Origin: Lachnospiraceae bacterium
GTDB taxonomy: Bacteria; Bacillota; Clostridia; Lachnospirales; Lachnospiraceae
NCBI GenBank assembly: GCA_910574805.1
Contig: CAJTCV010000013.1
Location: 81,928-145,927, forward strand
Direction of reading: 5' to 3'
Length of the DNA stretch: 64,000 bases
Translations under genes and position numbers: made by a program
The notes under the pieces: model-generated
What the model was told of the DNA's origin: nothing
Seen by the model: only the letters and a program-made list of their open reading frames with translations
The model's database searches: none
Shown: in pieces, positions 40,818 through 49,563 of the stretch
How the letters are laid out: every line of letters begins with the position of its first letter
Position numbering within the stretch: the stretch's first letter is position 1

Positions 40818-41522
40818 CTAATCCATCCTCACAGACACGCCGCCCTCCCGTTCTGAGGGCTGTACTACCACCGACACCGGCTGGTTTCCGCTCCACTCGA
40901 AGGCATAGGACTCTCCGGACGCCTGCCCGATGAAATTTTTCCAGGAGATATCCACCTTCACCTGCGGATCGCAGTATCCCTGACCCATCCAGCAGATCAC
41001 GGCATCCGGATCCACGGATATGGTATTTCGGCTCCGGACATTGCTGAGGACGATGGGATTTCCGTCTGACAGGACTGCCACATACGCATTGCTGCCGTTT
41101 CCCGTGAAGAGCGAGGTGGCAAGTCCTTTCTGAGAGAGGACACCGCATCCGATAAACCGCACTTCATACTTGCAGTCCTGACTGAACGCCAGGATATTCT
41201 CGGACTCCACCGAGATCATCTCCCCGTAATCCAGCCTGTAGATAAACACATGCTGCCCGTTGTTGGCATAATAGGTCACCGAATCCCCGTTCAGATTCAC
41301 CTTCATCAGCGGCAGGTTCTCCCCGGTTACCCGTCGGATAATGGACCCCAGCGCCGCCTGCGCCAGGTTCCCCTGCGGACCAAGCAGCACCTTTTCAAAG
41401 CGGTAATTCTTGCCGCCTGCACTCTCTCCCGCCACAAAAGCGCCTGCCTTTGTAAAAAGGACATCATTTCCGCTGCATGTCACCTTCAACATCAATTCAT
41501 TTACTGTCTCAAAAGAAAGCAT
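40818..41522 (-). CDS. AIM24 family protein
   Basis: The 234-residue protein is in the AIM24/TerB-associated beta-sandwich family (YhbX-like DUF124): glycine-rich beta strands with the conserved pattern VLLGPQGNLAQAALGSIIRR and a central FIGCGVLSQKGLATSLFTG. The biochemical role is unknown; members often lie with tellurium-resistance (TerD) genes, as here, 24 nt downstream of a TerD-domain gene. There is no signal peptide. Confidence 0.75.
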   Translation of the reverse strand: MLSFETVNELMLKVTCSGNDVLFTKAGAFVAGESAGGKNYRFEKVLLGPQGNLAQAALGSIIRRVTGENLPLMKVNLNGDSVTYYANNGQHVFIYRLDYGEMISVESENILAFSQDCKYEVRFIGCGVLSQKGLATSLFTGNGSNAYVAVLSDGNPIVLSNVRSRNTISVDPDAVICWMGQGYCDPQVKVDISWKNFIGQASGESYAFEWSGNQPVSVVVQPSEREGGVSVRMD

Positions 41523-41546
41523 CTCTTTCTTATCCCCCTTCTACTG

Positions 41547-42416
41547 TCAGCTCACCTGGACGCCGTACAGTTCGCACAGCCCGGCAAGATCTTTTGCTGC
41601 TCCATTTCCGATTCCGTGGAACTTCCAGCTCCCGTTGTAGAGATAAAGTTCCCCGATCATCATGGAAATGACATTCGTATAATAGTCTGTCATGGAAAAG
41701 CTCACCAGCTCCTTCCGGCTCCCATGGTCCAGAAGGCGGATATAGGCATCCTTCAGCATCCCGAAATGCAGCTTCTTCTCAAATGCCTCATTGATCGTCA
41801 GAACAAAAACGATCTTCTTCACCGCCGGATTCAGCCTGCCAAGATCCATCCGGATCACTTCCCGGTCCGATCTGCCGTCCAGTTCAAAGACGGTACTCCC
41901 GTCCGGACTCTCCGTCTGCCCGTAGAAGACAAACCAGTCGTCTCCGATGACTTTTCCATTGTCACCCAGCAGAAATGCGGATACATCCACATCACACCGG
42001 GCATCTGTACTGTTCCATCCAAGGCAGGCATCCACCTGCCCCACCGGACCGGTCAACGTCACCTTCTGTCCCTTCTGAATCGGATGCTCCAGTACCGGAA
42101 TCCGCATCTGCGCAGGCGGCGCCTGCTGCGCCGGACTGCCCGCCTCCCGCACTCCTGCTCCCGGCATGGAACTGCCCGCGCCGCCTGCTCCAATGCTGCC
42201 GGACGGCGCCGGGATTCCTGCCCGCTGCGCCCCGGATCCCTGGACAGCACTTCCGGACGGCACAGGATTCCCGGCTCCCGAACCCGCCGGCAGCCTGCTG
42301 TTCAGGCTGGTGATATTCTGTGCGCTGTACACATGCCCCGGCCTTCGTGTATTGATGGACAGAAGTGTATCCTTATCCAGTGCTCCCTGCGATCTCATGA
42401 GAATATCGGTCATCAT
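41547..42416 (-). CDS. TerD-domain protein with low-complexity N-terminus
   Basis: The protein has about 289 residues. Residues about 35-105 are a Gly/Pro/Ala/Ser-rich linker. The C-terminal 180 residues are a TerD calcium-binding stress domain (LGWNSTDARCDVDVSAFLLG, GDDWFVFYGQ, FELDGRSDREVIRMDLGRLN). TerD proteins are linked to tellurite, phage and oxidative stress resistance. The start is a choice: ATG 42416 lies just past the aroK stop with GGAGG 13 nt upstream. It is followed by the AIM24 gene. Confidence 0.82.
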   Translation of the reverse strand: MMTDILMRSQGALDKDTLLSINTRRPGHVYSAQNITSLNSRLPAGSGAGNPVPSGSAVQGSGAQRAGIPAPSGSIGAGGAGSSMPGAGVREAGSPAQQAPPAQMRIPVLEHPIQKGQKVTLTGPVGQVDACLGWNSTDARCDVDVSAFLLGDNGKVIGDDWFVFYGQTESPDGSTVFELDGRSDREVIRMDLGRLNPAVKKIVFVLTINEAFEKKLHFGMLKDAYIRLLDHGSRKELVSFSMTDYYTNVISMMIGELYLYNGSWKFHGIGNGAAKDLAGLCELYGVQVS

Positions 42417-42420
42417 TTTC

Positions 42421-42936
42421 TCAGCCAAACCTCCGTGTCTCCTGCTCGATGATCTGCAGCACCTGACGGACACTCCGTCCGTCCGTGCGCACGTTGACAT
42501 GTGCCGTCTGCCGGTAGATTACCTCCCGTTCTCTCATCAGGCGCTCCACCTTTGCCTCCAGATCCCCGCCCTCCAGCATGGGGCGGCTCCCGTCATCCCT
42601 TACCCGCTCCAGAATCGTCTCCTTCGCCGCTGACAGGTAAATGACGCAGCCAAGGCTTCGCAGGAGCTTCCGGTTCTGCTCCCGGACCGGCATCCCGCCG
42701 CCCACAGAGATCACCGAATCAAAAGTATCCTCCTGCATCCGGCCAAGCAGCTTCGTCTCCAGATCCCGGAAATATCCTTCGCCCTCTTCGGCAAAAATAT
42801 CCGGGATCCTCCGGCCCTCCATGTCGGCAATCCGCTCATCTGTATCCACAAATGCCATCTCTTTTTCTCTGGCAAGGATCCTGCCCACCGTTGTCTTTCC
42901 GGCTCCCATGAACCCGATCAAGATCATATTTTTCAT
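42421..42936 (-). CDS. aroK: Shikimate kinase
   Basis: The 171-residue enzyme phosphorylates shikimate with ATP in the aromatic amino acid pathway. The P-loop GFMGAGKTTVG (residues 8-18), substrate-binding DTDERI and the GGG motif (SVGGGMPV) are present. It lies 3 nt after nrdR and 4 nt before the TerD gene. No other aro gene is nearby. Confidence 0.93.
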   Translation of the reverse strand: MKNMILIGFMGAGKTTVGRILAREKEMAFVDTDERIADMEGRRIPDIFAEEGEGYFRDLETKLLGRMQEDTFDSVISVGGGMPVREQNRKLLRSLGCVIYLSAAKETILERVRDDGSRPMLEGGDLEAKVERLMREREVIYRQTAHVNVRTDGRSVRQVLQIIEQETRRFG

Positions 42937-42939
42937 CTT

Positions 42940-43389
42940 CTACTCCACGATCTTCTTTAATTCATCCATAAAGGTGTTCACATCCTTGAACTCCCGATAG
43001 ACCGACGCGAACCGTACATACGCCACCGAATCCAGCTTCTTGAGCTTCTCCATGACCAGCTCGCCGATCTCCCGCGTGGAGATCTCCCGCACTTCTTTAT
43101 TGAAGATGACCGCCTCGATCTCATCCACCAGCCCGCTCACCTGAACTGCCGGAATCGGACGCTTGTGGCAGGCCCGGATGATACCGGCTTCAATCTTCGA
43201 CCGGTCGTAGGTCTCCCGGTTTTCATCCTTCTTGATCACAATAACCGGTATGGTCTCCACCTTCTCATAAGTCGTGAAACGTCTCCCGCACGCATCGCAT
43301 TCTCTTCTGCGGCGGATGGAACCGCCGTCATCTGCCGGCCGGGAATCAATCACTCTCGTATTATCTTTTCCACAGTATGGGCACTTCAT
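42940..43389 (-). CDS. nrdR: Transcriptional repressor NrdR
   Basis: The 149-residue protein has an N-terminal zinc ribbon ([15 protein letters not shown] with a second pair ECDACGRRF) and a C-terminal ATP-cone ([15 protein letters not shown]). It senses dATP/ATP and represses ribonucleotide reductase genes. ATG 43389 has AAGGAGG 8 nt upstream. No nrd gene is in the window. Confidence 0.95.
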   Translation of the reverse strand: MKCPYCGKDNTRVIDSRPADDGGSIRRRRECDACGRRFTTYEKVETIPVIVIKKDENRETYDRSKIEAGIIRACHKRPIPAVQVSGLVDEIEAVIFNKEVREISTREIGELVMEKLKKLDSVAYVRFASVYREFKDVNTFMDELKKIVE

Positions 43390-43407
43390 CAGGAACACCT
43401 CCTTTTT

Positions 43408-44058
43408 TCAGTCCTTTGATTCGATCAGCACCAGGATCCCTCTGTCCATGGTGATCTCAACCTTATCTTCTGTAATCTCATTGGATACCCCCAGACTCCC
43501 GGTCCCGCACACGGTAAAATGATGCCCGTTCAGGGGATATCCTGCTCCTCTCAGAGTCACACCGTACACATCCGTGGTCAGGGGAATCAGGGAAAAATAC
43601 GTTCCGTACTGCTCTTCCTTCTTCAGTACATACTTTTCCTTTATCAGGCGGATCCGGTTATGGCTGTCCAGGATCTGACAGTCCACTCCTTTTGCAAAAG
43701 GCAGATACAGCGTCTGTATATTGCCCAGCACGTGGTCCAGCCGCGTACCCGTCCCGCCCAGAATCGTAATATGGCTGCTTCCCAGCTCCATGGCCAGCTC
43801 CACGGCAATCTGCGTATCCGTGGCGTCCTTCACCGGGTCATAGGCCCGGATCCCGACTCCGGTACGCTCCCGGTACCAGGCAAGGATCTCCGGATCCAGC
43901 GTGTCAAAATCTCCCACAATTCTCGTGGGAAGGATCCCGTGCCTGTAACAGAAGGCAACGCCCCCGTCCACACCGATCACATGCTCCCAGGAACCTTTTA
44001 ATGTATTGAGGGCAAGATCGGTCTCGATATTGCCCCCACTGATGATCAAAGTATTCAC
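43408..44058 (-). CDS. thiN: Thiamine diphosphokinase
   Basis: The 216-residue enzyme converts thiamine to thiamine diphosphate. Family motifs GVDGGVAF, GDFDTL, DATDTQIAVELA and GGTGTRLDH are present. It overlaps rpe by 4 nt (ATGA), in the usual Firmicutes order rsgA-rpe-thiN. Confidence 0.93.
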   Translation of the reverse strand: MNTLIISGGNIETDLALNTLKGSWEHVIGVDGGVAFCYRHGILPTRIVGDFDTLDPEILAWYRERTGVGIRAYDPVKDATDTQIAVELAMELGSSHITILGGTGTRLDHVLGNIQTLYLPFAKGVDCQILDSHNRIRLIKEKYVLKKEEQYGTYFSLIPLTTDVYGVTLRGAGYPLNGHHFTVCGTGSLGVSNEITEDKVEITMDRGILVLIESKD

Positions 44059-44729
44059 GCTTTTTGCTGCTCCTGCATGATCGTAAGGAAATCCCGTACA
44101 TTCTGTCTGATATCTCCGGCAAAAATGGCGGAACCGGCCACGATGACATTGGCTCCCGCCTCCAGAACCATCCTGAGATTCTCTTTCTTGATGCCTCCAT
44201 CCACCTCGATATCCACTTTGAGTCCCCGGGCATCCAGCATGGCCTTCAGCTCCCGGATCTTCTCCGTGGAGGACGGAATATACGCCTGTCCTCCAAATCC
44301 CGGCTCCACTGTCATCAGAAGGATCATATCCACCTGATCCAGCACCTCTTCCAGTACCTGGTTGGGCGTACCCGGCTTGATGACCACGCCCGCACGGATG
44401 CCTCTCTCCCGAATTTTCAAAAGAGTTCCCTTCAGATCCCTGCAGGCCTCATAATGAATGGTAATGATGTCTGCTCCGCAGTCCGCGAACTCATCGATGT
44501 ACCGCTCCGGCTCTTCAATCATCAGATGGACGTCCAGCACCAGATCCGTGGTCTTCCGGACGGACTTCAGCACCGGCATGCCAAAAGAAATGCTCGGGAC
44601 GAACCTTCCGTCCATGACGTCATAGTGCAGGTACTGTGCCCCTGCTTCTCCTGCTCTCCTGATATCGTCTCCCAGATGAGCAAAATCCGCCGACAGAATA
44701 GACGGCGCCAAATAGTTCTGCCTGTTCAT
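44055..44729 (-). CDS. rpe: Ribulose-phosphate 3-epimerase
   Basis: The 224-residue TIM barrel interconverts ribulose-5-P and xylulose-5-P. Catalytic and metal-binding segments are HYDVMDGRFVPSISFG, DVHLMIEEPERYI and VEPGFGGQAYI. It overlaps rsgA and thiN by 4 nt each, so the three are likely translationally coupled. Confidence 0.95.
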   Translation of the reverse strand: MNRQNYLAPSILSADFAHLGDDIRRAGEAGAQYLHYDVMDGRFVPSISFGMPVLKSVRKTTDLVLDVHLMIEEPERYIDEFADCGADIITIHYEACRDLKGTLLKIRERGIRAGVVIKPGTPNQVLEEVLDQVDMILLMTVEPGFGGQAYIPSSTEKIRELKAMLDARGLKVDIEVDGGIKKENLRMVLEAGANVIVAGSAIFAGDIRQNVRDFLTIMQEQQKA

Positions 44730-45616
44730 GAATATCTCCTTTTCTCCCGCTCCTGAAGCTCATTCAGCAGCATTTTATAGCTTTCATATCGTTCCCCATG
44801 GACGGCGCCCGCCTCCACTGCTTTCTTCACCGCGCAGTCCGGTTCTCTGTCATGAAGACAGCCCTGGAAACGGCATTTTCCTTCGTACTCCTGAAATTCC
44901 GGAAAGCTGTACCGGAGTTCCTCTTTTTCCATCTCCTGCAGCTCCAGAGAGCTGAATCCGGGGGTATCGAAGATATAGCTCCCTGCCTCCATGCGGAACA
45001 TCTGACTGTGTCTGGTGGTATGTTTTCCCCTGTCGATCTTCTCGCTGATCGCCCCGGTCTCCATATCCGCCTCCGGCACCAGCAGGTTGATAAGGGTGGA
45101 CTTGCCCACCCCGGAGGGACCGGCCACCGTAGTCGTATGCCCCCGGAGCAGCTGTCTGATTTCCTCCGTTCCTTCCTCCAGCGCAGCACTGATAAAAAGC
45201 ACCCGGCTTCTGCATCCTGCATAGATGGCCCCGAGCCGGTCCAGCTCCTCCTCTGCCGCCTGATCTTTTTTATTGAAACAGATAATCGTCCGGACGGACT
45301 GCCGGTCCATCATGATCAGGAACCGGTCCAGAAGACCCAGATTGGGCTTTGGTTTCGCGGCTGCGAAAATTACCAGTGCCTGATCCACATTTGCCACTGC
45401 CGGGCGGATCAGCTCCGTACTGCGGGGAAGGAGATTTATAATGCTGCCTTCCCTGCTCTCCTCATCCAGGATCTCTATTTCCACTTCATCGCCCACCAGC
45501 GGCTTCTGCTTCCGGTTCCGGAACACACCCTTTGCCTTACATTCACAGAGACCAAAGCCTTCTATATATACATAGTAGAAACCTGCGATCCCCTTCATGA
45601 TCTTTCCCTGCATCAT
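44726..45616 (-). CDS. rsgA: Ribosome small subunit-dependent GTPase RsgA
   Basis: The 296-residue circularly permuted GTPase has an OB fold (residues about 5-65), the G4 element before the G1 loop GPSGVGKSTLIN, the G3 DTPGF, and a C-terminal zinc site (C...C...H...C in the segment from KCRFQGCLHD to PDCAV). It checks maturation of the 30S decoding centre. It lies 11 nt after the PASTA kinase gene. Confidence 0.95.
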   Translation of the reverse strand: MMQGKIMKGIAGFYYVYIEGFGLCECKAKGVFRNRKQKPLVGDEVEIEILDEESREGSIINLLPRSTELIRPAVANVDQALVIFAAAKPKPNLGLLDRFLIMMDRQSVRTIICFNKKDQAAEEELDRLGAIYAGCRSRVLFISAALEEGTEEIRQLLRGHTTTVAGPSGVGKSTLINLLVPEADMETGAISEKIDRGKHTTRHSQMFRMEAGSYIFDTPGFSSLELQEMEKEELRYSFPEFQEYEGKCRFQGCLHDREPDCAVKKAVEAGAVHGERYESYKMLLNELQEREKRRYS

Positions 45617-45627
45617 CCCCGCGCGCC

Positions 45628-47772
45628 TTACTCTTCCGTCGACTGCGAGGGCTGCTGTTCCTCCGGAGCCTGTACATCCACGGCGCTTCCGGTACTCACA
45701 TAGATCGTCACCGTTCCGTCCGGATCCACCGTCTTATCCGGAGAGAACCGGGTCACATATCCGGCCACCACCGATTCGCTGGTCTCCTCGCCTTTCTGAA
45801 TCGTTCCCTCAAATCCGGCATCCTCCAGTTTATCCGCTGCATGTTCATAGGTCATGCCCACACTGACGGAAGGAATCTTCACCTGCTCTCTCCCCCGGCT
45901 CACCGTAATCGTCACGGTGCTCCCGGGCGCCACAAAAGTTCCCCGGTCCGGACTCATGCTGATTACCAGGCCTTTGGACATGTCTTCTGAGTACGCATCC
46001 TTCACGGACACCTTGAAGCCGTCCTCCTGAAGCTCCCTTGTGGCGCGGGACTCCTCATGGCCGATCACATCCGTCACCTTCACATTTGCAGGGCCCTTAC
46101 TGATCACCAGATTGACCTTGCTGCCCTTCTCCACACTGGTATTACCAGCCGGGGCCTGGCTGATGACGCTGCCTGCAGGTACGGTGTCGCTGTTGGCCTC
46201 CGTCACAGACCCGGTCTTCAGACCCGCTGCCTCCAGCGCATTTTTTGCATTTGCCTCTGACTGTCCTTCCACCTTCGGCACAGTCGCCTGCTCTGTCTTC
46301 GGAGCGGTATCCTCCGGCTTCTGCTCCAGGGAGCTGTTTCCGGATCCGGCGCCGGCAATTACCACCTCAATGGTACTGCCCACTGCCACCCGTTCGCCTG
46401 ACTTCACACTCTGGCGCATGATCTGACCGTCCTCATATTCGCCGGAACTCTCGCTTCCGGTAAGCGTGATGCTGATTCCCAGATTCTTAAGCTCGGTTTT
46501 CGCCTCCGTCATGGTCTTCCCCAGGAGATTCGGCATCTCTACCGTATTGACATCGTCGTCGCTGTCGTCCTCATGCTCCTTGTCGTCCCTGTCTTCTCCC
46601 TCCACCTGCTCTGTCTGCTGACTGTCCTCATCTTCGTTATCCTTTCCGCCTCCGATTCCCAGAATTCTGGAGAACAGGAAAAGCATGACCACAACGATAA
46701 TGACTGCCAGAGCAACACCTGCTATCGTCATGATCCGCTCCACGGCAGGGCTCAGCTCGCCTTCATCTTCGTCGTCCTCGTCATCATAATCGTCCTCATC
46801 GTCGTAGCTGTCTTCTTCGTCCTCATCCTCATCTTCTTCATAGTCGATCCGGGAGGTTCTTCTGGCGGCCTTTACTTTCGCCGTGGTCTCTTTTTTCATT
46901 ACTACGGTTTTTGCCTGGGAATCCAGATCCACCATCTGCACAAAATCTCCTTCCGGGTCCATGAGAGACTGCTTCAGGTCTGACAGAAGGTCTCCGATAT
47001 CCTGATATCTCCGGTCCGGACTCTTCTCCATACATTTCCGGATGATCTGGCTCAGACTGAAGGGAATCTCCCGGTTGTAGGTCGTGGGAGGCACCATCTC
47101 CTCCTGCAGATGCTTTACCGCCACCGTGACCGCCGTATCTCCGTCAAAGGGCACCCTTCCGGTGACCATCTCATAGAGCACGATTCCCAGGGAATAGATA
47201 TCGCTTCTGTGATCCACATATCCGCCTCTCGCCTGTTCCGGAGATGCATAGTGCACCGACCCCATGGCAGTGGATGTGGTGGTCTGAGAGGTGGTCGCCT
47301 TGGCGATCCCGAAATCCGTGACCTTTACCTTGCCTTCTCTGGATATCATAATATTCTGAGGCTTGATATCTCTGTGAGCGATCTGATTGTTGTGTGCCAC
47401 TTCCAGTCCCGCGGATACCTGAATCGCTATGCTGGTAGCTTCCTTGACTGTGAGCCGGCCTTTCCGCTCGATATATTTCTTCAGTGTGATGCCTTCCACC
47501 AGCTCCATGACAATATAATAGATCCCGTTTTCATCGCCCACATCGTAGACATTCACGATGTTGGGATGGGCAAGGCCTGCCGCCGCCTGCGCTTCTTCTT
47601 TGAATTTCTTGATAAATCCGCGGTTGTCCCGGTATTCTTCCTTTAATACTTTTACGGCAACAAAACGGTTGAGCTTGTGGTCTCTGCCCCGAAAGACTTC
47701 CGCCATACCGCCGACCCCGATTTTTTCCAGGATCTCATAGCGGTCCCCAACGATCATTCCCACTTTAATCAT
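45628..47772 (-). CDS. prkC: PASTA-domain Ser/Thr protein kinase PrkC/Stk1
   Basis: The 714-residue membrane kinase has a cytosolic Hanks kinase domain (residues about 10-275; GVGGMAEVF, catalytic HRDIKPQN and DFGIA). A very acidic stretch (about 305-345, mostly Asp/Glu) leads to one transmembrane helix (about 350-375). Several extracellular PASTA repeats follow (e.g. VEMPNLLGKTMTEAKTEL, ATVPKVEGQSEANAKNALEA). PASTA domains sense muropeptides or lipid II. It lies next to its phosphatase prpC, 15 nt apart. Confidence 0.95.
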   Translation of the reverse strand: MIKVGMIVGDRYEILEKIGVGGMAEVFRGRDHKLNRFVAVKVLKEEYRDNRGFIKKFKEEAQAAAGLAHPNIVNVYDVGDENGIYYIVMELVEGITLKKYIERKGRLTVKEATSIAIQVSAGLEVAHNNQIAHRDIKPQNIMISREGKVKVTDFGIAKATTSQTTTSTAMGSVHYASPEQARGGYVDHRSDIYSLGIVLYEMVTGRVPFDGDTAVTVAVKHLQEEMVPPTTYNREIPFSLSQIIRKCMEKSPDRRYQDIGDLLSDLKQSLMDPEGDFVQMVDLDSQAKTVVMKKETTAKVKAARRTSRIDYEEDEDEDEEDSYDDEDDYDDEDDEDEGELSPAVERIMTIAGVALAVIIVVVMLFLFSRILGIGGGKDNEDEDSQQTEQVEGEDRDDKEHEDDSDDDVNTVEMPNLLGKTMTEAKTELKNLGISITLTGSESSGEYEDGQIMRQSVKSGERVAVGSTIEVVIAGAGSGNSSLEQKPEDTAPKTEQATVPKVEGQSEANAKNALEAAGLKTGSVTEANSDTVPAGSVISQAPAGNTSVEKGSKVNLVISKGPANVKVTDVIGHEESRATRELQEDGFKVSVKDAYSEDMSKGLVISMSPDRGTFVAPGSTVTITVSRGREQVKIPSVSVGMTYEHAADKLEDAGFEGTIQKGEETSESVVAGYVTRFSPDKTVDPDGTVTIYVSTGSAVDVQAPEEQQPSQSTEE

Positions 47773-47787
47773 AATCCTACCTCACTG

Positions 47788-48516
47788 TCATTCTATTTCC
47801 ACCAGCACCACTGCGATATTGTCTGTCCCGCCGTTCCTGTTTGCCTCCAGAATCAGCCGTCCTCCGGCCTCATGGAGCTTCTTTTCCTGCTGAATCAGAC
47901 GGCAGAGTTCCGTATCCTCCACCATATTGCTCAGGCCGTCGGAGCACAGAAGATACCTGCCGCCCCGCTCTGCCTGGAACGGAAACAGATCGATCTCCGC
48001 TCTCTCCTGGATTCCCAGTGCTCTCGTAATGATGTTTTTGTCTGGATGAAGTCTTGCCTCCCCGGGCGTCAGTTCTCCCTTGCGTACCAGCTCCGCCACC
48101 AGGGAATGATCCTCCGAGATCTGCCAGATCCCTCTGGAGGTCACCTCATACAGCCGGCTGTCCCCGATATTGACAGCCAGCGCCTCGTATCCGCTGATCG
48201 TAAGGGCTACAAGCGTCGTGCCCATACCGTGATATTCCTCATGCTCCATGGCCATCTGATACAGCTCATGGTTGGCATACCGGATCGCCTTCTGAAGGAT
48301 CAGCGCCGGCCGCTCATCCATGCAGCGTTCCGCCGCCTTCACTACCAGCTCCACCGCATAGGAAGACGCCAGGTCGCCCGCCCTGTGGCCGCCCATTCCG
48401 TCTGCAACAATATAGAGATTCGGAAGATTCCCCACCGGCTGATCGGATGCATATACACAATCCTGATTTACTCTTCTTCTCCGTCCGATATCCGTCATAG
48501 CAACCGATGTCTGCAT
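47788..48516 (-). CDS. prpC: PP2C-type protein phosphatase (PrpC/Stp1)
   Basis: The 242-residue metal-dependent Ser/Thr phosphatase has PPM motifs RRVNQDCVY, ADGMGGHRAG, LVALTISGYEALAVNIGDSR, CSDGLSNM and GGTDNIAVVL. It reverses PrkC phosphorylation. It lies 6 nt after rlmN in the conserved rlmN-prpC-prkC order. Confidence 0.93.
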   Translation of the reverse strand: MQTSVAMTDIGRRRRVNQDCVYASDQPVGNLPNLYIVADGMGGHRAGDLASSYAVELVVKAAERCMDERPALILQKAIRYANHELYQMAMEHEEYHGMGTTLVALTISGYEALAVNIGDSRLYEVTSRGIWQISEDHSLVAELVRKGELTPGEARLHPDKNIITRALGIQERAEIDLFPFQAERGGRYLLCSDGLSNMVEDTELCRLIQQEKKLHEAGGRLILEANRNGGTDNIAVVLVEIE

Positions 48517-48522
48517 AGTTCC

Positions 48523-49563
48523 TCACCTCTTTTTTTCCGTATCCATGTAACTTCTGCGGAGCTGACCGCAGGCGCCGTCAATGTCACGGCCCATTTCTCT
48601 TCTAATAGTAACATTAATCCCAGATTTTTCAAGACTGTTTTTGAAATTGATGACCTTTCGGCGGTCCGGCTGCACATAATCCCGTTCCTTGATGGGATTC
48701 ACCGGAATCAGGTTCACATGACAGTTCAGGGGCTTTAAAAGAGCCGCCAGCTCCGCTGCATCCTCTTCCCTGTCATTCACGCCGCTCACCAGACTGTACT
48801 CAAAGGTGATCCTCCGCCCGGTCTGTTCAAAATAGTACCGGCATGCATCCAGCACCTGGGAAAGGGTGTATTTTTTTGCCACCGGCATAAGCGTCTCTCT
48901 TTTTTCCTGACTGGAAGCGTGCAGGGACAGTGCCAGTGTAATCTGCAGCTTTTCCTCCGCCAGCTGTCGGATCCGCGGCACGATCCCGCAGGTGGATACC
49001 GTCACATTCCGCTGACTGATATGGAGCCCGCCTTCGCCGGTGAGAAGCTTCAGGAATTTCAGCAGCGCATCATAATTGTCCAGCGGCTCTCCGGTGCCCA
49101 TGACCACCACATTATGTACCCGCTCCTTTGACCATTTCTGAATCTGATAGATCTGGTCCAGCATCTCGGAAGGCGCAAGCCCTCTTTTTAAACCGTCCAG
49201 TGTGGATGCACAGAACCGGCAGCCCATCCTGCAGCCTGCCTGAGAGGATATACAGACGGAATTGCCGTGGTGATACCGCATGAGGACGCTCTCAATCACA
49301 CTGCCGTCTCCCAGCCGGAACAGGAATTTGCTGGTTCCGTCCTGCGCAGAGGTCTGCACCTTTACCAGGGGAAGACGGATCAGCTCATATTCCTGTTCCA
49401 GCCGTTCTCTGAGCGCTCCGGACAGATTCGTCATCTCCTGAAAATCGTCTGCCAGCTTCTCATGCAGCCAGCTGTAGATCTGTCCTGCGCGGAATCTCTT
49501 CTCACCCAGACGTTCCATTTCCTCCTGAAGCTCTGACAGAGTCAGAGATTTTATGTCAGTCAT
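48523..49563 (-). CDS. rlmN: 23S rRNA (adenine(2503)-C(2))-methyltransferase RlmN
   Basis: The 346-residue radical SAM enzyme methylates A2503 of 23S rRNA and some tRNAs. The iron-sulfur motif is CRMGCRFC (CxxxCxxC), with conserved GTGEPLDNYDALLKF and the second catalytic Cys late in the chain (DGACGQL). It overlaps rsmB by 8 nt. Confidence 0.95.
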   Translation of the reverse strand: MTDIKSLTLSELQEEMERLGEKRFRAGQIYSWLHEKLADDFQEMTNLSGALRERLEQEYELIRLPLVKVQTSAQDGTSKFLFRLGDGSVIESVLMRYHHGNSVCISSQAGCRMGCRFCASTLDGLKRGLAPSEMLDQIYQIQKWSKERVHNVVVMGTGEPLDNYDALLKFLKLLTGEGGLHISQRNVTVSTCGIVPRIRQLAEEKLQITLALSLHASSQEKRETLMPVAKKYTLSQVLDACRYYFEQTGRRITFEYSLVSGVNDREEDAAELAALLKPLNCHVNLIPVNPIKERDYVQPDRRKVINFKNSLEKSGINVTIRREMGRDIDGACGQLRRSYMDTEKKR

